Shown piece after piece: positions 1 through 10,654 of a DNA stretch of 64,000 nucleotides. The position numbers and the translations under genes were made by a program. This stretch comes from Galaxea fascicularis (lineage: Eukaryota > Cnidaria > Anthozoa > Scleractinia > Euphylliidae), in the NCBI GenBank assembly GCA_948470475.1, contig OX419337.1, positions 21,696,306-21,760,305 of the forward strand, given 5' to 3'. Numbering within the stretch: position 1 is the stretch's first letter; every line of letters begins with the position of its first letter. The notes below the pieces were generated by a model, which searched no databases, was not told where the DNA came from, and saw only the letters and a program-made list of their open reading frames with translations.

Positions 1-17
1 GCACCAACCCTGTTCCT
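1..17 (-). repeat. 5' head of a tRNA-derived SINE, cut by window edge
   Basis: The first bases match the tRNA-like head end of the minus-strand SINE that ends near 46590. They mark the shared left side of the duplicated block (1 onward corresponds to about 46573 onward). Only the last few bases of the element are visible. Confidence 0.45.
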
Positions 18-292
18 CTCCTCACATAAGATCCCAACAAAATTCTTCCAATGAAAATTAATTGTCTTGGAACTGCCTGCTTCCCCACTCACCCCCTGTG
101 GAAATTACAGTTTGACTTCACACTTCTGTTCAAAGACTGTGGCTTTTAGCATCCCCTCCCCCTCAGAATGTCTGTTGACACTCCACGGGATGTTGTCAGA
201 AACCGCTCAATGCAAAGTCAACCCCTATGATTTTAGTTTGTACATGTATGTAGAAATTTTACAGTTCCTTGGGTATTGCTGTCTGCTTATAG

Positions 293-453
293 GATGTTGC
301 AAGAGAAGCTAGAGGAGCCAATTTCTGAGCCACCCTCCCCCCGACGGTTCCGAGATGGAGAAGATGCTGTTGGCGATTTAGCATCACATATTACCTCACT
401 TAGAGAAGAAATCAGACGGTTGAGGCAACAGTTAGCCCAGTCCGAGGCTGATT
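293..453 (+). CDS. CCDC6: CCDC6 copy 1 exon 5
   Basis: This 161-nt internal exon lies between an acceptor ending TTATAG and a GTGAGT donor. It begins in phase 2 (one base completes an Arg codon) and ends one base into a Tyr codon. It encodes the [17 protein letters not shown] segment and the start of the second coiled coil. It differs from the 46857-47017 exon at four synonymous sites. Confidence 0.88.
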
Positions 454-3400
454 GTGAGTACTGCGTCTCAAATAATCGTAGAAATCAGGACTCCAGCAAC
501 GAACCAGGAAGCTTGGGACCAGGGAATGGGATTTCCCTTGAATTTTTTAGTTTGACTCATAGCTGATCTGATTAGAAAACAGTGTTGTGAAGTAATCCTG
601 GCCAACTTCTTGTATAACCCTGCCTTCTTCAAAATTAATGACAGTGTTGATTTATTGATAGCAACCTTATCTTTCAGTGTGTTTGTTATGGGGTAGATAT
701 ATATACATTCATTCTAATTAGAGTTTTTGTCATCTAGTATCGTCGTTGAGTATTTTACAAGCCCACAGGGCGAGTCCAAATGGTAATTTTACGGTCTTGA
801 CGGGCCGCTCACGATTTTCTCAGAAGAACGCACGTTCTGCGTATTCCGAGGAAACCACATACTGTTTATTCTCCTGTCAGGAGTAAAATGAACCATTAAA
901 ACAGAAAACAGCGTTAACTCTAGATCTCAAAAGAACAAAAATACTTTTTATCGTAAGTACTATGACCCTATTCCGGCATAGCTCCGAAAGAAAACAACCA
1001 CAAATAGGTGAAGCATGTTGAGGCTCGGCTATGAATGACGAGCGTCCTTTTTCTCCTAACGAGGTAGCTGTCTAATGTCACATACATGTTACGAGAGAAC
1101 AGAAAATGATCAACAAACATTTAATGTATGTGCAAGTTCTCCCAACCAACGGTATTGAACTTTGAACTTTGATATTATGGCAAAAAGGGTTTATGTGCCA
1201 TAGTTTGTTTTCATTTTCTATACCTGGTACCATCTATCAAGCATCTTTTCAATTGAACTTCTTACTGTTTAATTTTATTTGTTTTGTCTCTTTTTTTGTG
1301 TGTGGTATATGTTAAATTTTTTTGGTACAACGATTTTTTTGCCCTAGGGTGTTAGTTAAAATAGCTGAAGCAGATCAAGCGGCGATGTCGCTTGAAATCA
1401 TTGTGATATCAGTCTGGTTTGTCTCAGATTTTCATTTGTTTAAACAGGTAGTTTGAAAACAAAGCGGTCACTTCCTCGTAATCTGCCTATTTTGATGATT
1501 ACAGTAAACTTGGTATGCGTACAAATCAGAATTAAGGAAGTCACTTGATTACTGCTACTCAATAATAATGCAAATTTTCCGCGTGAATAGCAGGTATGAC
1601 TCCGTGGCGCAATGGTAGCGCGTCTGACTCCAGAACAGAAGGCTGCGAGTCACGTCGGGGTCATTTGTAATCCTTTTTGAAATCTTTTTTCTTTGATTTT
1701 GTGTCTTCGTTTTGTTTACAACATACCAATAAATTATTTTTCCTGAAAAATAATGTTGAAGGGTTTGTAACAACCACAGTAAGCAAAGACCATCCTTTTC
1801 AGGAGCACTGCTGTTTGATCAGAACTTTTCACTTTGGCTTGGTTTCCTCATTTCACATGTAATTCTTTTCACGAGAAAGCTCTAGAAATGCTCAGGAAGT
1901 CGTTCTTTTCCGTGGCTGTTTCCCAGCGGGAATGGCATAGGTGAAATCTTAGCGTGTCATTTGTATTATTTTTCTCTCATGATTTCGGATGTATTTATCC
2001 AGCGCATAAACTTGATTTAGTTGCTGTACAGTTTATCTGCTTTTTGACGACTTTAACTTTCTCCAGCAGTTGGAAGAAAAATTCGAAGGAGGGACCTGTT
2101 TTTATTACGCAAAAATGGTCACCTTTTGTTGGATTTGAACGTTTTAGTTATGCCGTGTTTACGTAGCTCTCACTAAATAGCAAAACAAAACACTTGCAAA
2201 AAATGCTTTGCCCCAAGGATTGCTCTGTTTCAAAACTGTTGAAGTTTTCGCCAGAAAATATTGGCGTAAGAGAGGTAGGGCAACCACCCGTATCGATATT
2301 ATTGACAGGCTACTCTTGTTTTCATGAACGTTTGCTTGAATGAAAAAGATTCAGAGACAAAGGAGTGAAACGGTCGATGAAAAGGAATAACTTTACTTAG
2401 ATGATTTTCGGCTCTATATAACTCGTCAGAACGATATTATGGTGAAAATAATTTCCTGAAAATTATAAGACTAAGTGTGGATCCACCATGTTGGTGTCGC
2501 GTTGATTGAGAGGTTGGTCTGCACTTTTACGTTGATGTCGAGTGATCCTGGATCAGTGTTAGCATCTGGGCAACTACGCACCAACCCCTCCCCTAACCCA
2601 ACATTAACACTAACTTATTAACTCATTATAACTTGTTGGATCAATGTCAGTATCTGGGCAACTGTGCACCTACCCCTCCCCTAACCCAACATTAACACTA
2701 ACTTATTTACTTATTATAACTTGTTGAGTTAGGGGAGGGGTGGGTGCGCAGTTGCCTAGATACTGACAGTGATGGGCTTGGGGCTGCTATATGAAGTCAG
2801 TCAAATTTCAAAGTTTTGTACTTGTACAGCAAAGCAACATATCGGTGTAAAATTTTCAAGTTATGGCCCACCCTCGTGAAAAAAAAAAAAACGCTGAAGA
2901 GGAGCTTTGTGGTGCCCTCCGCTTTAAAAATTTGATCACATCAATTTTCCTTTAATTTTAGATTGTGAAAAGATGGCTGCATATGCAAAGGAAGAGCGTC
3001 ATATCAAGGAAGAAAACATCCGATTACAGAGAAAACTCCTGCGAGAAATGGAAAGAAGAGAGGCGCTAAGTCGGCAGTTGTCGGAAAGCGAGTCTAGCCT
3101 GGAGATGGATGATGAAAGGTACGATCGAAGGTAACCGTAAATGGCCGAAAATTTCCGATGATCAGTCGAAGGCTTCCGAAAATGTATAATAAACATCCCA
3201 GTCTCCTGATGATTACAAAAAAGTCTCCCCGAAAAAAGCCGAACACATCTGAACACCTTCGATTTCTGTAAATTTTTACTCAACGACTTACGAAAATATG
3301 CCCTTTCTTTCCGTAAATATGTTGAAACGACATAGAACCCAATTCTGTAACCAGAACGTTACAATTTGATGGAAGCTTCCGAAACTGTTTTGCATTGTAA

Positions 3401-4670
3401 TAAAATGTGTGATGGACCAGCCAAATCAGCTGCAATGCAAATTGGCTTTTTAAGACCAGAATTACTCGAAGAATATGCCCGATTGCTGCTTGTAACTTAC
3501 CTGTAGGTTCGTGATGTTCATGTCGTAAACGAGCAGACAATAACAATTGAAGCAAAAGGCGGGTGGTTATCGCCTCAGGAAAACGGGACGGTAATTTTGC
3601 CAAAACCTCAAGAAACAGGAAGAAAAAGGATCTCATGCCGTGGAACTTTCCTTTTTTGGGGCTTTCCGTTACTGCAGGCGCTCTAGATTTTGGCCAAAGT
3701 CAAACTAATTTCATGAGAAAGATTGTTACAGAAATGATGTATTTTTGTTCTAGGCACTTTAATGAGATGACCTCTCACGGCACCGCACACAGGGACCGTA
3801 CCTCATCCAGCCCCCTTCCTCTTGGCACCAACAGGCCCATATCACCAGGGTACGGCTTCACTCCGCCCTCACCACGCATGCCCAGATATCCATCCAATGA
3901 GAGGCTGAGTGGGTCCCATTCCTCTGCGAGCTCATCTCCACCGACTCACTCAGTGCAGGTATCTTTTTACTTATAGTTAAGCTTCCAGTATCTCAGAGTA
4001 GGCTGGGTTCCCGGTTAAATTAAGCTGTTCTGGAGAAAAAAAGAAAGAAGTGGTGTTGAGTGTTGTTGGGCTGGTTCACAGTTGTAGAGTTTTCCTCAGA
4101 CGTTGTAACCATCAAATACAACGCAACAAAAGGCGCTAGAGAGAAACGTTTCTCCCTGTACAGCATAGAAAACGGCACCACAGGAAAAAACTGATCAGTA
4201 GCTTTTATTTGATTGGTCAGACTTTAAAATTTCATTCACAGACTCAAAAGTTATATCCACCTTGTACAGCATAATAAACAACACCACATGAAAGTACTGC
4301 TCGGTAACTTTTACCTCAGGGGTAATTCGTGAATCTTTCCAAAACTAGCTTGCAAAGCTGGCGTTTTTTTATGTAGGCAGCAAGTAGAGAATTAGGACGA
4401 GCTGTCGTCCTGTTCCTTGGAATCAATTTTTGGCTCGCTCCAATCCTCCGTCAGTTTCGTCATCCAAGAGGCGGCATCATATAAATCGAAGGATTATTGA
4501 TCGCTTGCCCACTCCAATATTACAAGCTCTTTGTAATCGCTTCAGGTAGCATGACTAATTTTACGACACACCCACGCAACAATTTGTCTTCTCCTTCACA
4601 GAGAGGACAGCGTCCCCAATCCTCTTCCGGTGCAGCTCCACTCGGACCCAGACCCTCATCAGGATCTTAA
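293..4670 (+). CDS. CCDC6: CCDC6 copy 1, exons 5-8 (3' half; exons 1-4 outside window)
   Basis: This is the 3' half of a second CCDC6-like gene. CCDC6 is a long coiled-coil scaffold protein with a proline/serine-rich tail, linked in vertebrates to DNA-damage and phosphatase regulation. The four visible exons (293-453, 2962-3118, 3754-3958, 4602-4670) have the same lengths, phases and splice sites as the complete copy at 39669-51984. They encode the PPSPRR segment, the second coiled coil ending in [13 protein letters not shown] (strongly conserved with human CCDC6) and the Ser/Pro-rich tail. The reading frame is intact. All differences from the complete copy that I could find (about ten) are synonymous. 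Exons 1-4 must lie left of the window if this gene is whole, so its functionality cannot be judged from here. Confidence 0.85.
1598..1663 (+). pseudogene. tRNA-Trp(CCA) pseudogene lacking part of the T arm
   Basis: The sequence is 66 nt and is otherwise nearly identical to the 72-nt tRNA-Trp at 48017-48088. It has lost six bases (TGTTCG) spanning the T stem-loop, which is also the pol III B box. It also carries a T-to-A change that breaks the pair closing the anticodon loop. The acceptor and D arms and the CCA anticodon remain. It cannot fold as a canonical tRNA. It lies in intron 5 of CCDC6 copy 1. Confidence 0.85.
2546..2773. repeat. foldback repeat, short version
   Basis: Two direct copies of a segment reading ATCTGGGCAACT, then CCTACCCCTCCCCTAACCC, are followed by one inverted copy (GTTAGGGGAGGGG, then GCGCAGTTGCC, then ATACTGACA). 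The result is a stem-loop capable element with AACATTAACACTAACTTATT spacers. The matching site near 48981 has an extra direct copy. It lies in intron 5 of CCDC6 copy 1. It is a non-coding MITE-like repeat. Confidence 0.7.
2962..3118 (+). CDS. CCDC6: CCDC6 copy 1 exon 6
   Basis: This 157-nt exon has an acceptor in TTTTAG and a GTACGA donor. It encodes [18 protein letters not shown] through SSLEMDDE, the most conserved CCDC6 block. Three synonymous differences separate it from the exon at 49476-49632. Confidence 0.9.
3754..3958 (+). CDS. CCDC6: CCDC6 copy 1 exon 7
   Basis: This 205-nt exon follows TTGTTCTAG and ends at a GTATCT donor. It encodes [15 protein letters not shown] and a Ser/Pro-rich tail with [17 protein letters not shown], which matches the NRPISPG-type motif of animal CCDC6. 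Three synonymous differences separate it from 50302-50506. Confidence 0.88.
4602..4670 (+). CDS. CCDC6: CCDC6 copy 1 exon 8 (terminal)
   Basis: This 69-nt terminal exon follows a CTTCACAG acceptor. It encodes 22 residues ending PRPSSGS and a TAA stop. The coding sequence is identical to 51916-51984. Confidence 0.88.
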   Translation, partial: RGQRPQSSSGAAPLGPRPSSGS

Positions 4671-5700
4671 ACCAGTTGGATAGCTACGATGTTTTGAGAT
4701 GATATGGACATCTGCCGACTGGACTATACCCTGATATGAGTCGTTGTAAACTTGTAGAAGGTATGGGAGTAGACGATATTGACCTCCAGGTAGATTATTG
4801 TTGTTTTGTCGGGCACGATGTGGTTGATTTTCGGTTGACCTGGTTTTGTATAAGCAGATGTTTTAAGGGTGTAAAATTTTAAATGGTAAAGAGATAAGGT
4901 CTTGCTTTGGGCTGTAAAGGTCTATAAAACAGTAGTAAAATGATACGAGTCATTGTTTAAGGGAAGTAGAAGAGAAACACTTGTTGTTGAGCGTGTTGCA
5001 TGTTGAATGATTGTTTAAAAAATTGCATTTTGTTGCCGAAAAACTGAAGATCGTTAATTTAACGCAAAGTTATTAATCGTTGATAGTCAAATATGATTTT
5101 AAAAAATGTTATTTTAGACCTCTGTACTGAGTTGTAAAATAGTCCTTAAAATTGCATGATATTAGATTGAATTATTATGGACTGTTAAGAATGAGTAGCT
5201 TTGGTGTAAGGCCGTCACTGTTGCATGTGAAAACATCTTTAAAATGAAGTTAAAATGTTATTGATTAATGCCATTGGAAAAGCTAATCTTTTCAGCGTCA
5301 TGGTCATGGTTTAAGTGGATAAAGTAGAGCGAAGTATTCATAGCCATTTGAATGACAGTACTTTTGATCAAAGTTCTTGGGCGAGGAAAGGTCTATAAGC
5401 TAAGTAATTTTGATTTTAATATGTGATAAGGATTGTTCAAAGACAAGAAACGCTGGTGTTTTAGACCATTATGGTTGGTTGTAAAAAATCTTACAATAGA
5501 GGAAAATTCGTCACCAATAGTTTACAACCGCTATTTATAAGCGTTTGTGTTAGGCGTTATTATCGGGTGAAAAAAGTAATCTATAAATTGCGTGAAATTG
5601 TGTCAGTCCGTAGAGCAGATTTCCTTTCAGCTCTTTTGCTTGGGTGTAAGAGATCGAATGGTAATTGTGGTTTAACTGTGGTGGCTCAAACCTCGAGGTA
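4671..5700 (+). other. CCDC6 copy 1 3' UTR and flank
   Basis: This AT-rich stretch has no convincing coding potential and is collinear and highly similar to 51985-53030. It begins right after the CCDC6 stop and probably holds the 3' UTR. No single strong polyadenylation site stands out. Confidence 0.5.
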
Positions 5701-5823
5701 ATGTTTGGGTAATTGTCTTTAGGGCGCACGTTTTTGGAGCTATTCCGTAATAGGAATTCTGGGAATAAACGGAAATCGTGTTTTATAAGAACCTCTTCCG
5801 TTCATTTTGCTCCCGATAGCAGA

Positions 5824-5988
5824 ATGAACGAAATTTACTCGGAATACGCAGAATGCCTTTCATTGGGAAAACTTTTGGCGGGAAAATCGTGCGCGGCTTG
5901 CCAAGCTCGTGACGTGGCATCAGACGTCAGATTCAAGTGCTCGATCCAGACTATTCTGCGCGCTGTTCACAAGTCACTTCCGCAAAGA
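5824..5988 (+). CDS. hypothetical first exon (55 codons), copy 1
   Basis: An open frame starts at an ATG (MNEIYSEYAECLSLGK...) and runs 55 codons to AGA followed by GTATGT, a good donor. It is Cys-rich (CAACQARD). I do not recognise the product and cannot find a downstream exon. An identical reading frame occurs at 53141-53305. The two blocks are similar throughout, so this conservation does not by itself show selection. Confidence 0.3.
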
Positions 5989-6762
5989 GTATGTTTTCAG
6001 TGTGTGTTTTTTTTTTTTAACACCTTATTCCACTCGGATAATGTTCATATTTCTGAGTCGGCAAGATTGGTTTGGGATGTGATTTCTCAGTGATTTAAGA
6101 GCTGTTGTAGTGAAATGTTACTCCTCTGCACTTAAAGTATACTGTCAGTTGGGCGTTCAGAGCTTAGATGTTTTCTCTCTGCATACCTCCTGCCATTCCC
6201 TTAAAAACCGTCCACCAAGCTTTGCTAGCGCGGCGAGGATTTCTGTCCGGCTCTTCAGTCGTGTTGAGATCTCCCGCCAACCGCGATGTTTCCCGCACTT
6301 TAAGACACGATGATGTTTCCCGCCTATCGTGGCGAGATTTGCCAAGGTTAGCAAGCGTGCAAACTTTCGGGTGCAGTTAGATTTCCCGCTCGTGGACAGT
6401 TAACTCGGTCATTTTAAGCTTAACAACGAGAAGCAACTCGCGGGTGGTTTACATGCTGTCCAGTAATCTTTCACACAGATTATTATTTTTTTTTATTTCT
6501 CCTCCAAATACGGATCTCTGGGACAGTTATTTTGAAACTACGATGTCCGGTCTGTCGATGTAATCAGCTATTTTTCCTCATAAAATGGAGAATTAATTTG
6601 TACAAAACGGTAGTTTTACCGTCACATTGTAAATTTTATTTTGGCTTTTGCTATCAGCCTTGCACTGCGATCGTATGTTTCATTTTTTCCTTTTTTAATG
6701 TGAACAGTTCCTAAACTGAGTTGTACATAGACGTCTTTACTGGTGGGCCGTATTTTATATCC

Positions 6763-7027
6763 CCTTTGAGGATGGCGTTTTCGCTACTAAAACGCACAAA
6801 ATAGCTTCCATTCTCAGTATAGTTTTCGTATCGTTTTCGCATCGTTTTCGCCGTACGCAGAGAAACGCTGCTTTTCAGAACAAGCACATTGTAACCTTCG
6901 TGTTTTGAAAGCTCTGTTTTAGCCGTTCACACAAAACACCCAGATGGCAGTTTGGTGTGGACGGTGGCGAAAACGAGAAAAACAGTAGCGTTTTCAAATT
7001 TATCCAAATTAGTGTGGACAGGGCCTA
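6763..7027. repeat. MITE-like repeat shared by both blocks
   Basis: This non-coding repeat is rich in CGTTTTCGC motifs and ends with a TTAGTGTGGACAGGGCC-type terminus, a form common to hAT-like MITEs in animals. The same element is present at about 54255-54520, so it predates the duplication. Confidence 0.4.
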
Positions 7028-7274
7028 ATTACATTGTTACTTGCTTTTAAAACTATTATGGTTTTTACAACTAGTCATGTCACACAATATTGACAGTAAC
7101 GGGCGTGTATTATCAGAGTCACAGAAAATCTGTACTGAAAGTGTAACGCTTACGGGTTTCGCTGATCGAGGCAACTTTAAAAGACCTTAAAACCGGAATA
7201 GGAATAATCAGAAAAGCTCCAAGCTTAACACGAGCATACCTCATGCTCTTGTTATGGTTCTCTGAGTTCCATAC

Positions 7275-8307
7275 CTGATATCAAGCCATAGGCAAAGGTG
7301 TTTTCAGCCTCAGAAGTGATTTTAACCAAGTCTGCCCCAAGGGACTTGCAAACCGGTCACGTGCATCCGTCCACGTAACCGTCGGTTTAATGAAAGCGAA
7401 GTAACATGATCCGTTAAACGCTTTCCATCCGGGAGTGCAGTTTCCTTTAAAATAACGTTCGTATTGAAGTATTTTAATCAGAAGTTCCGAACAAATATTA
7501 ATTTCGTTTTGATTTGAGTCTTGTTACAAGAACTCACTCAGTGGGAATAATTTCATCAGAGTCATATCAGTTTAAACCATGTAAGAATAATTGCTGGGAT
7601 TTCTTCACTTACAGCCGCAATAATTTCTTTCTAAGTATTATTGCAACACCTTAAGTATAACAAAACTACGGCCACTGTGATTTCCCACGTACCCGCCTAT
7701 TTCCAGGGCAGTTATGATTTATTGTTTTGTTGTGGTGTTTGTATGCTTGTAATGCCCAGTTGACTGGATTGGTATCTAGAAGTACTCTATTGTTTTAGCT
7801 ATATTAAGAGTGTATTAAATGAGTAGGATTTAAAACAAACTCACTGCCCGACCCCGAATGAGAGGGAGGGGAAGGGAGGGGGACATTTTTTCCACCTCGT
7901 GTTCGTTTGTTCGAGTGTGTTATCACTATAACATTCTCATGACTGAAATTTTAAAATTCCTTCGCCATAAACTCCACAATAGAAATCTGGTGATCACAGT
8001 TGCTTGTGGGCGAAAACCTGAAAGAGCTATCAATTTTGCAAAATAGTGCCTTTATAACGTTAGTTCAAGTTGACACACCTTTAGTCCACTTCTGCGACTC
8101 TATCTCGCTCAGCTTTTGTTAAACTGTTTTCATCCGTTGGAGAATTTCTAGGACTTGAGTAGTACTTAAACCCGAGTTGTACACGTTTTTGAAGATGTAA
8201 TCCTCGTTTGCCTTAGAATCGCTCCCTTTTGAGTTGCTGAGGGAGGCCGCCACGCAACGTTGCGCCGGCACAAAGCAAAACATCAAAATGAAAAAGAAAA
8301 ATTTCAT
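7275..8307 (-). pseudogene. broken C-type lectin remnant (two exons), copy 1
   Basis: This minus-strand remnant matches the intact lectin exons at 54767-55983. Exon 1 (8079-8307, 229 nt) encodes a signal peptide starting MKFFFFILMFCFVPAQ and a short helical segment. A GAA-to-TAA change at 8119-8121 truncates it after 62 codons. Exon 2 (7275-7444) encodes the first half of a C-type lectin domain (CTPGWKAFNGSCYF...TWTDARD) but has gained two bases, 170 instead of 168 nt, which shifts the frame before the second half of the exon. A TATATA box remains at 8381-8386, 74 bp before the ATG. With two independent lesions, this copy is very probably dead. Confidence 0.75.
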
Positions 8308-9325
8308 TTCGGACGGCGACGCACGTTCCTTTTTCTCGACAACACCAACTAAACTTAATGCTTACTTGTCCTGAAAGCTGTATATATGAAAGAAAAAACA
8401 ATTTCCTTTCTCGCTTAAACGAGGTTAGACGGTCAAAAACTCTATAGTTAAGACTGTGTTATAAATCCTCCGAAAGGGAGGGAACGTTTCTTGATTATAA
8501 GTACCCAGGAAGTAAAATATTGTATGTCAATTGTGGATCGCGCAAGACAGCACAATTCGATTTCTTACTGGCTCTGAACACAATGCACAAATGTTCATAT
8601 GCAACGTTCAAATGGATATATTTTTTCAAGCCGCAAAACTGGTCATTTCCGAAAACTGAAAACAATTCTTAATAGTGATCAAACGTACAAAACGAAAAAA
8701 GCCCTTTAAAGATAAGTTTTTGCTTTTAGAATTAAAGCTGATTAGTTTAAAGAGAGTCTGCGAGTTTATTAAATCATTTTACGATTTATTAAAACAGTTT
8801 TAGGAAAAATAAAGAGGTTCGGTTTTATAGAAGTCAAACATTCGACAGAAAACAAAGACACCGCGCCGATATGTCTCCATGCATTGCTTCGCTTTTTGGT
8901 AAATCAATAAAATGATAATTACTAGAGAACTTTACAAATTCACGAAAATCTGATCTATCTGTAGCTCTCTGAGTGAAATCGTATCCTTAAAGGACCTTCC
9001 TTATTCTTAAAGTTTTATCGTGGGACAGGTTTTTAAAAGGTCAAAACTTCTTTGGAAACCAACTATCTAGCGAATAGAGATGTACCGCTTAGCGCCTCAT
9101 TGGATGTAAAGTCAGAAACAAAAACCCCGACGTTTCGGCAATGCTGCCTTCATCAGTGGAAAAATATTATCTATTATCTAAGTAAGGGTTAGATAATTAC
9201 ACAGCAAAGGCTCTCGATTACCCACCCACCCTACCCTCAGTAAGCCTATAGAGTAACCCCGGTTTCAAAAGGAAGTGCATCGCCGAGACGAGTGGCATCT
9301 ATTTACACATTTGGTAGATAGTCAG

Positions 9326-9590
9326 TTAAGGCCCCTTCAAACGAGGAAACATTGGTGCGGAAACGTTGTTCCCGGAAATATTTCGTGGATGCGCAAACGA
9401 GCAGGATGCAAAACAACTGGCTGCGCAAACGAGGAAACATTTGCCCAGGAAGCAAAATGTTTCTGAAAATATTCGGAAACATTTTTGCTTCCGCAAAAAA
9501 ATGTTGCGTGTGCGCGCAAACGGGGACTGGAAGCAATGCCTCCGCAACAATGTTTCCATGAAAATGTTTCCTCGTTTGCAGAGGCCTTAA
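9326..9590. mobile_element. 265-bp MITE with TTAA ends
   Basis: The inverted ends read TTAAGGCCCCTTCAAACGAG and CTCGTTTGCAGAGGCCTTAA. The TTAA at each end fits a TTAA target duplication of the piggyBac type. The inside contains repeated GCAAACGAG/GAAACATTT segments. The overlapping open frames here are by-products of the repeat. It is absent from the second block, where this interval is replaced by the element at 57010-57669. Confidence 0.75.
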
Positions 9591-10232
9591 ACAAGGTCAA
9601 GACTTCTCATCAGCTAAGGTTCTCAGTTTCAGGTGATTTTCACTGTTTCGGCTTCCTGCTTTAAATTGCATAGTGGTCTCTCTGGAAGCCGATATATTTC
9701 TTAAGACTGACGGCTAAGAAAGGAAAGGTTTTTTTCTGCCATGAGATCTGATGAAGTTACAAACATATAATTAAAGACTGGTATCCCTAGACCCTTACTG
9801 CATGGGTAGAAGTCTCCTTCGCAGCCCTTCTGTGGAATGTCACGCAACGCTTCCCCCAAATGGGGGTCCAGGCTCCTCTTATTCTTTTAAGTTGAGATTT
9901 TCCCCGATTTGCACCAGCAGTGGGAGCCCGTGTGCTACTTTGATCTAGCAGGCCTTTCACGCCATTAGCATCACTGATGAAACGGACGAAGCTACTACAC
10001 AAGGGTATGGCAGCCATTGTCGCAGTGCCCCATCACAGGGTACCCAAGCTCTACGGGCGTATAACCATTGCGAAATCACGAAAATTATAAGGAGTTATAT
10101 GAAAAAAATACTTCCTTTTTGAACACAAGAACTTAACGTTAATGTACTTTTCTCCTGAATTGCTTTCTTGGTCTTTTTGTCTCTTGTATGTTTTTCAAGG
10201 GTCGATCTCAAGTGACCGTAGCAGAGTTTCAG
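9591..10232. other. unique non-coding stretch of copy 1
   Basis: I see no gene here. The stretch from 9322 to 10232 has no counterpart in the second block, where the sequence jumps from GGTAGATAG directly into the 660-bp inverted-repeat element and resumes at TTTGAACGTC. Confidence 0.5.
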
Positions 10233-10654
10233 TTTGAACGTCTTCTACTTCTATGTAAATTGCGGTTAGTTAAAAGGCAGCAATTTTGGCCCACTTAGCT
10301 GTCGGTGCTTTGACATCATTTTTTGTTTTGAAATATGTGAGCGAGCCTAGAAGTTCACTGAAACATAACCATTTCACTCGATTTTCGGAAGCCAGACATG
10401 TAAACAGTTTTGGTGGTTTTACAACCTTATATGCTTGAGTAGCCATCAAAAAATATGCAAAATGATTTTACTTATTTTCTTGCCGGTGTGACTTCGCTCA
10501 GACACCTACTAATATCCAATAGTCTGAAAGTAAAACACTGGCGATCTGTTTGTTTCTGGCACGGGGCAATCACGGGGCCAGAAATGTAGACGAGGGAGGA
10601 CTGGGACAAGACTGGGACACAGCCCTCGCCTTGCGTCAGGGTCGACACTTGAGG

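Noticed and set aside
9303..9600. Several overlapping open frames on both strands
   Set aside because: All lie inside the 265-bp TTAA-ended MITE and reflect its internal repeats and lack of stops.
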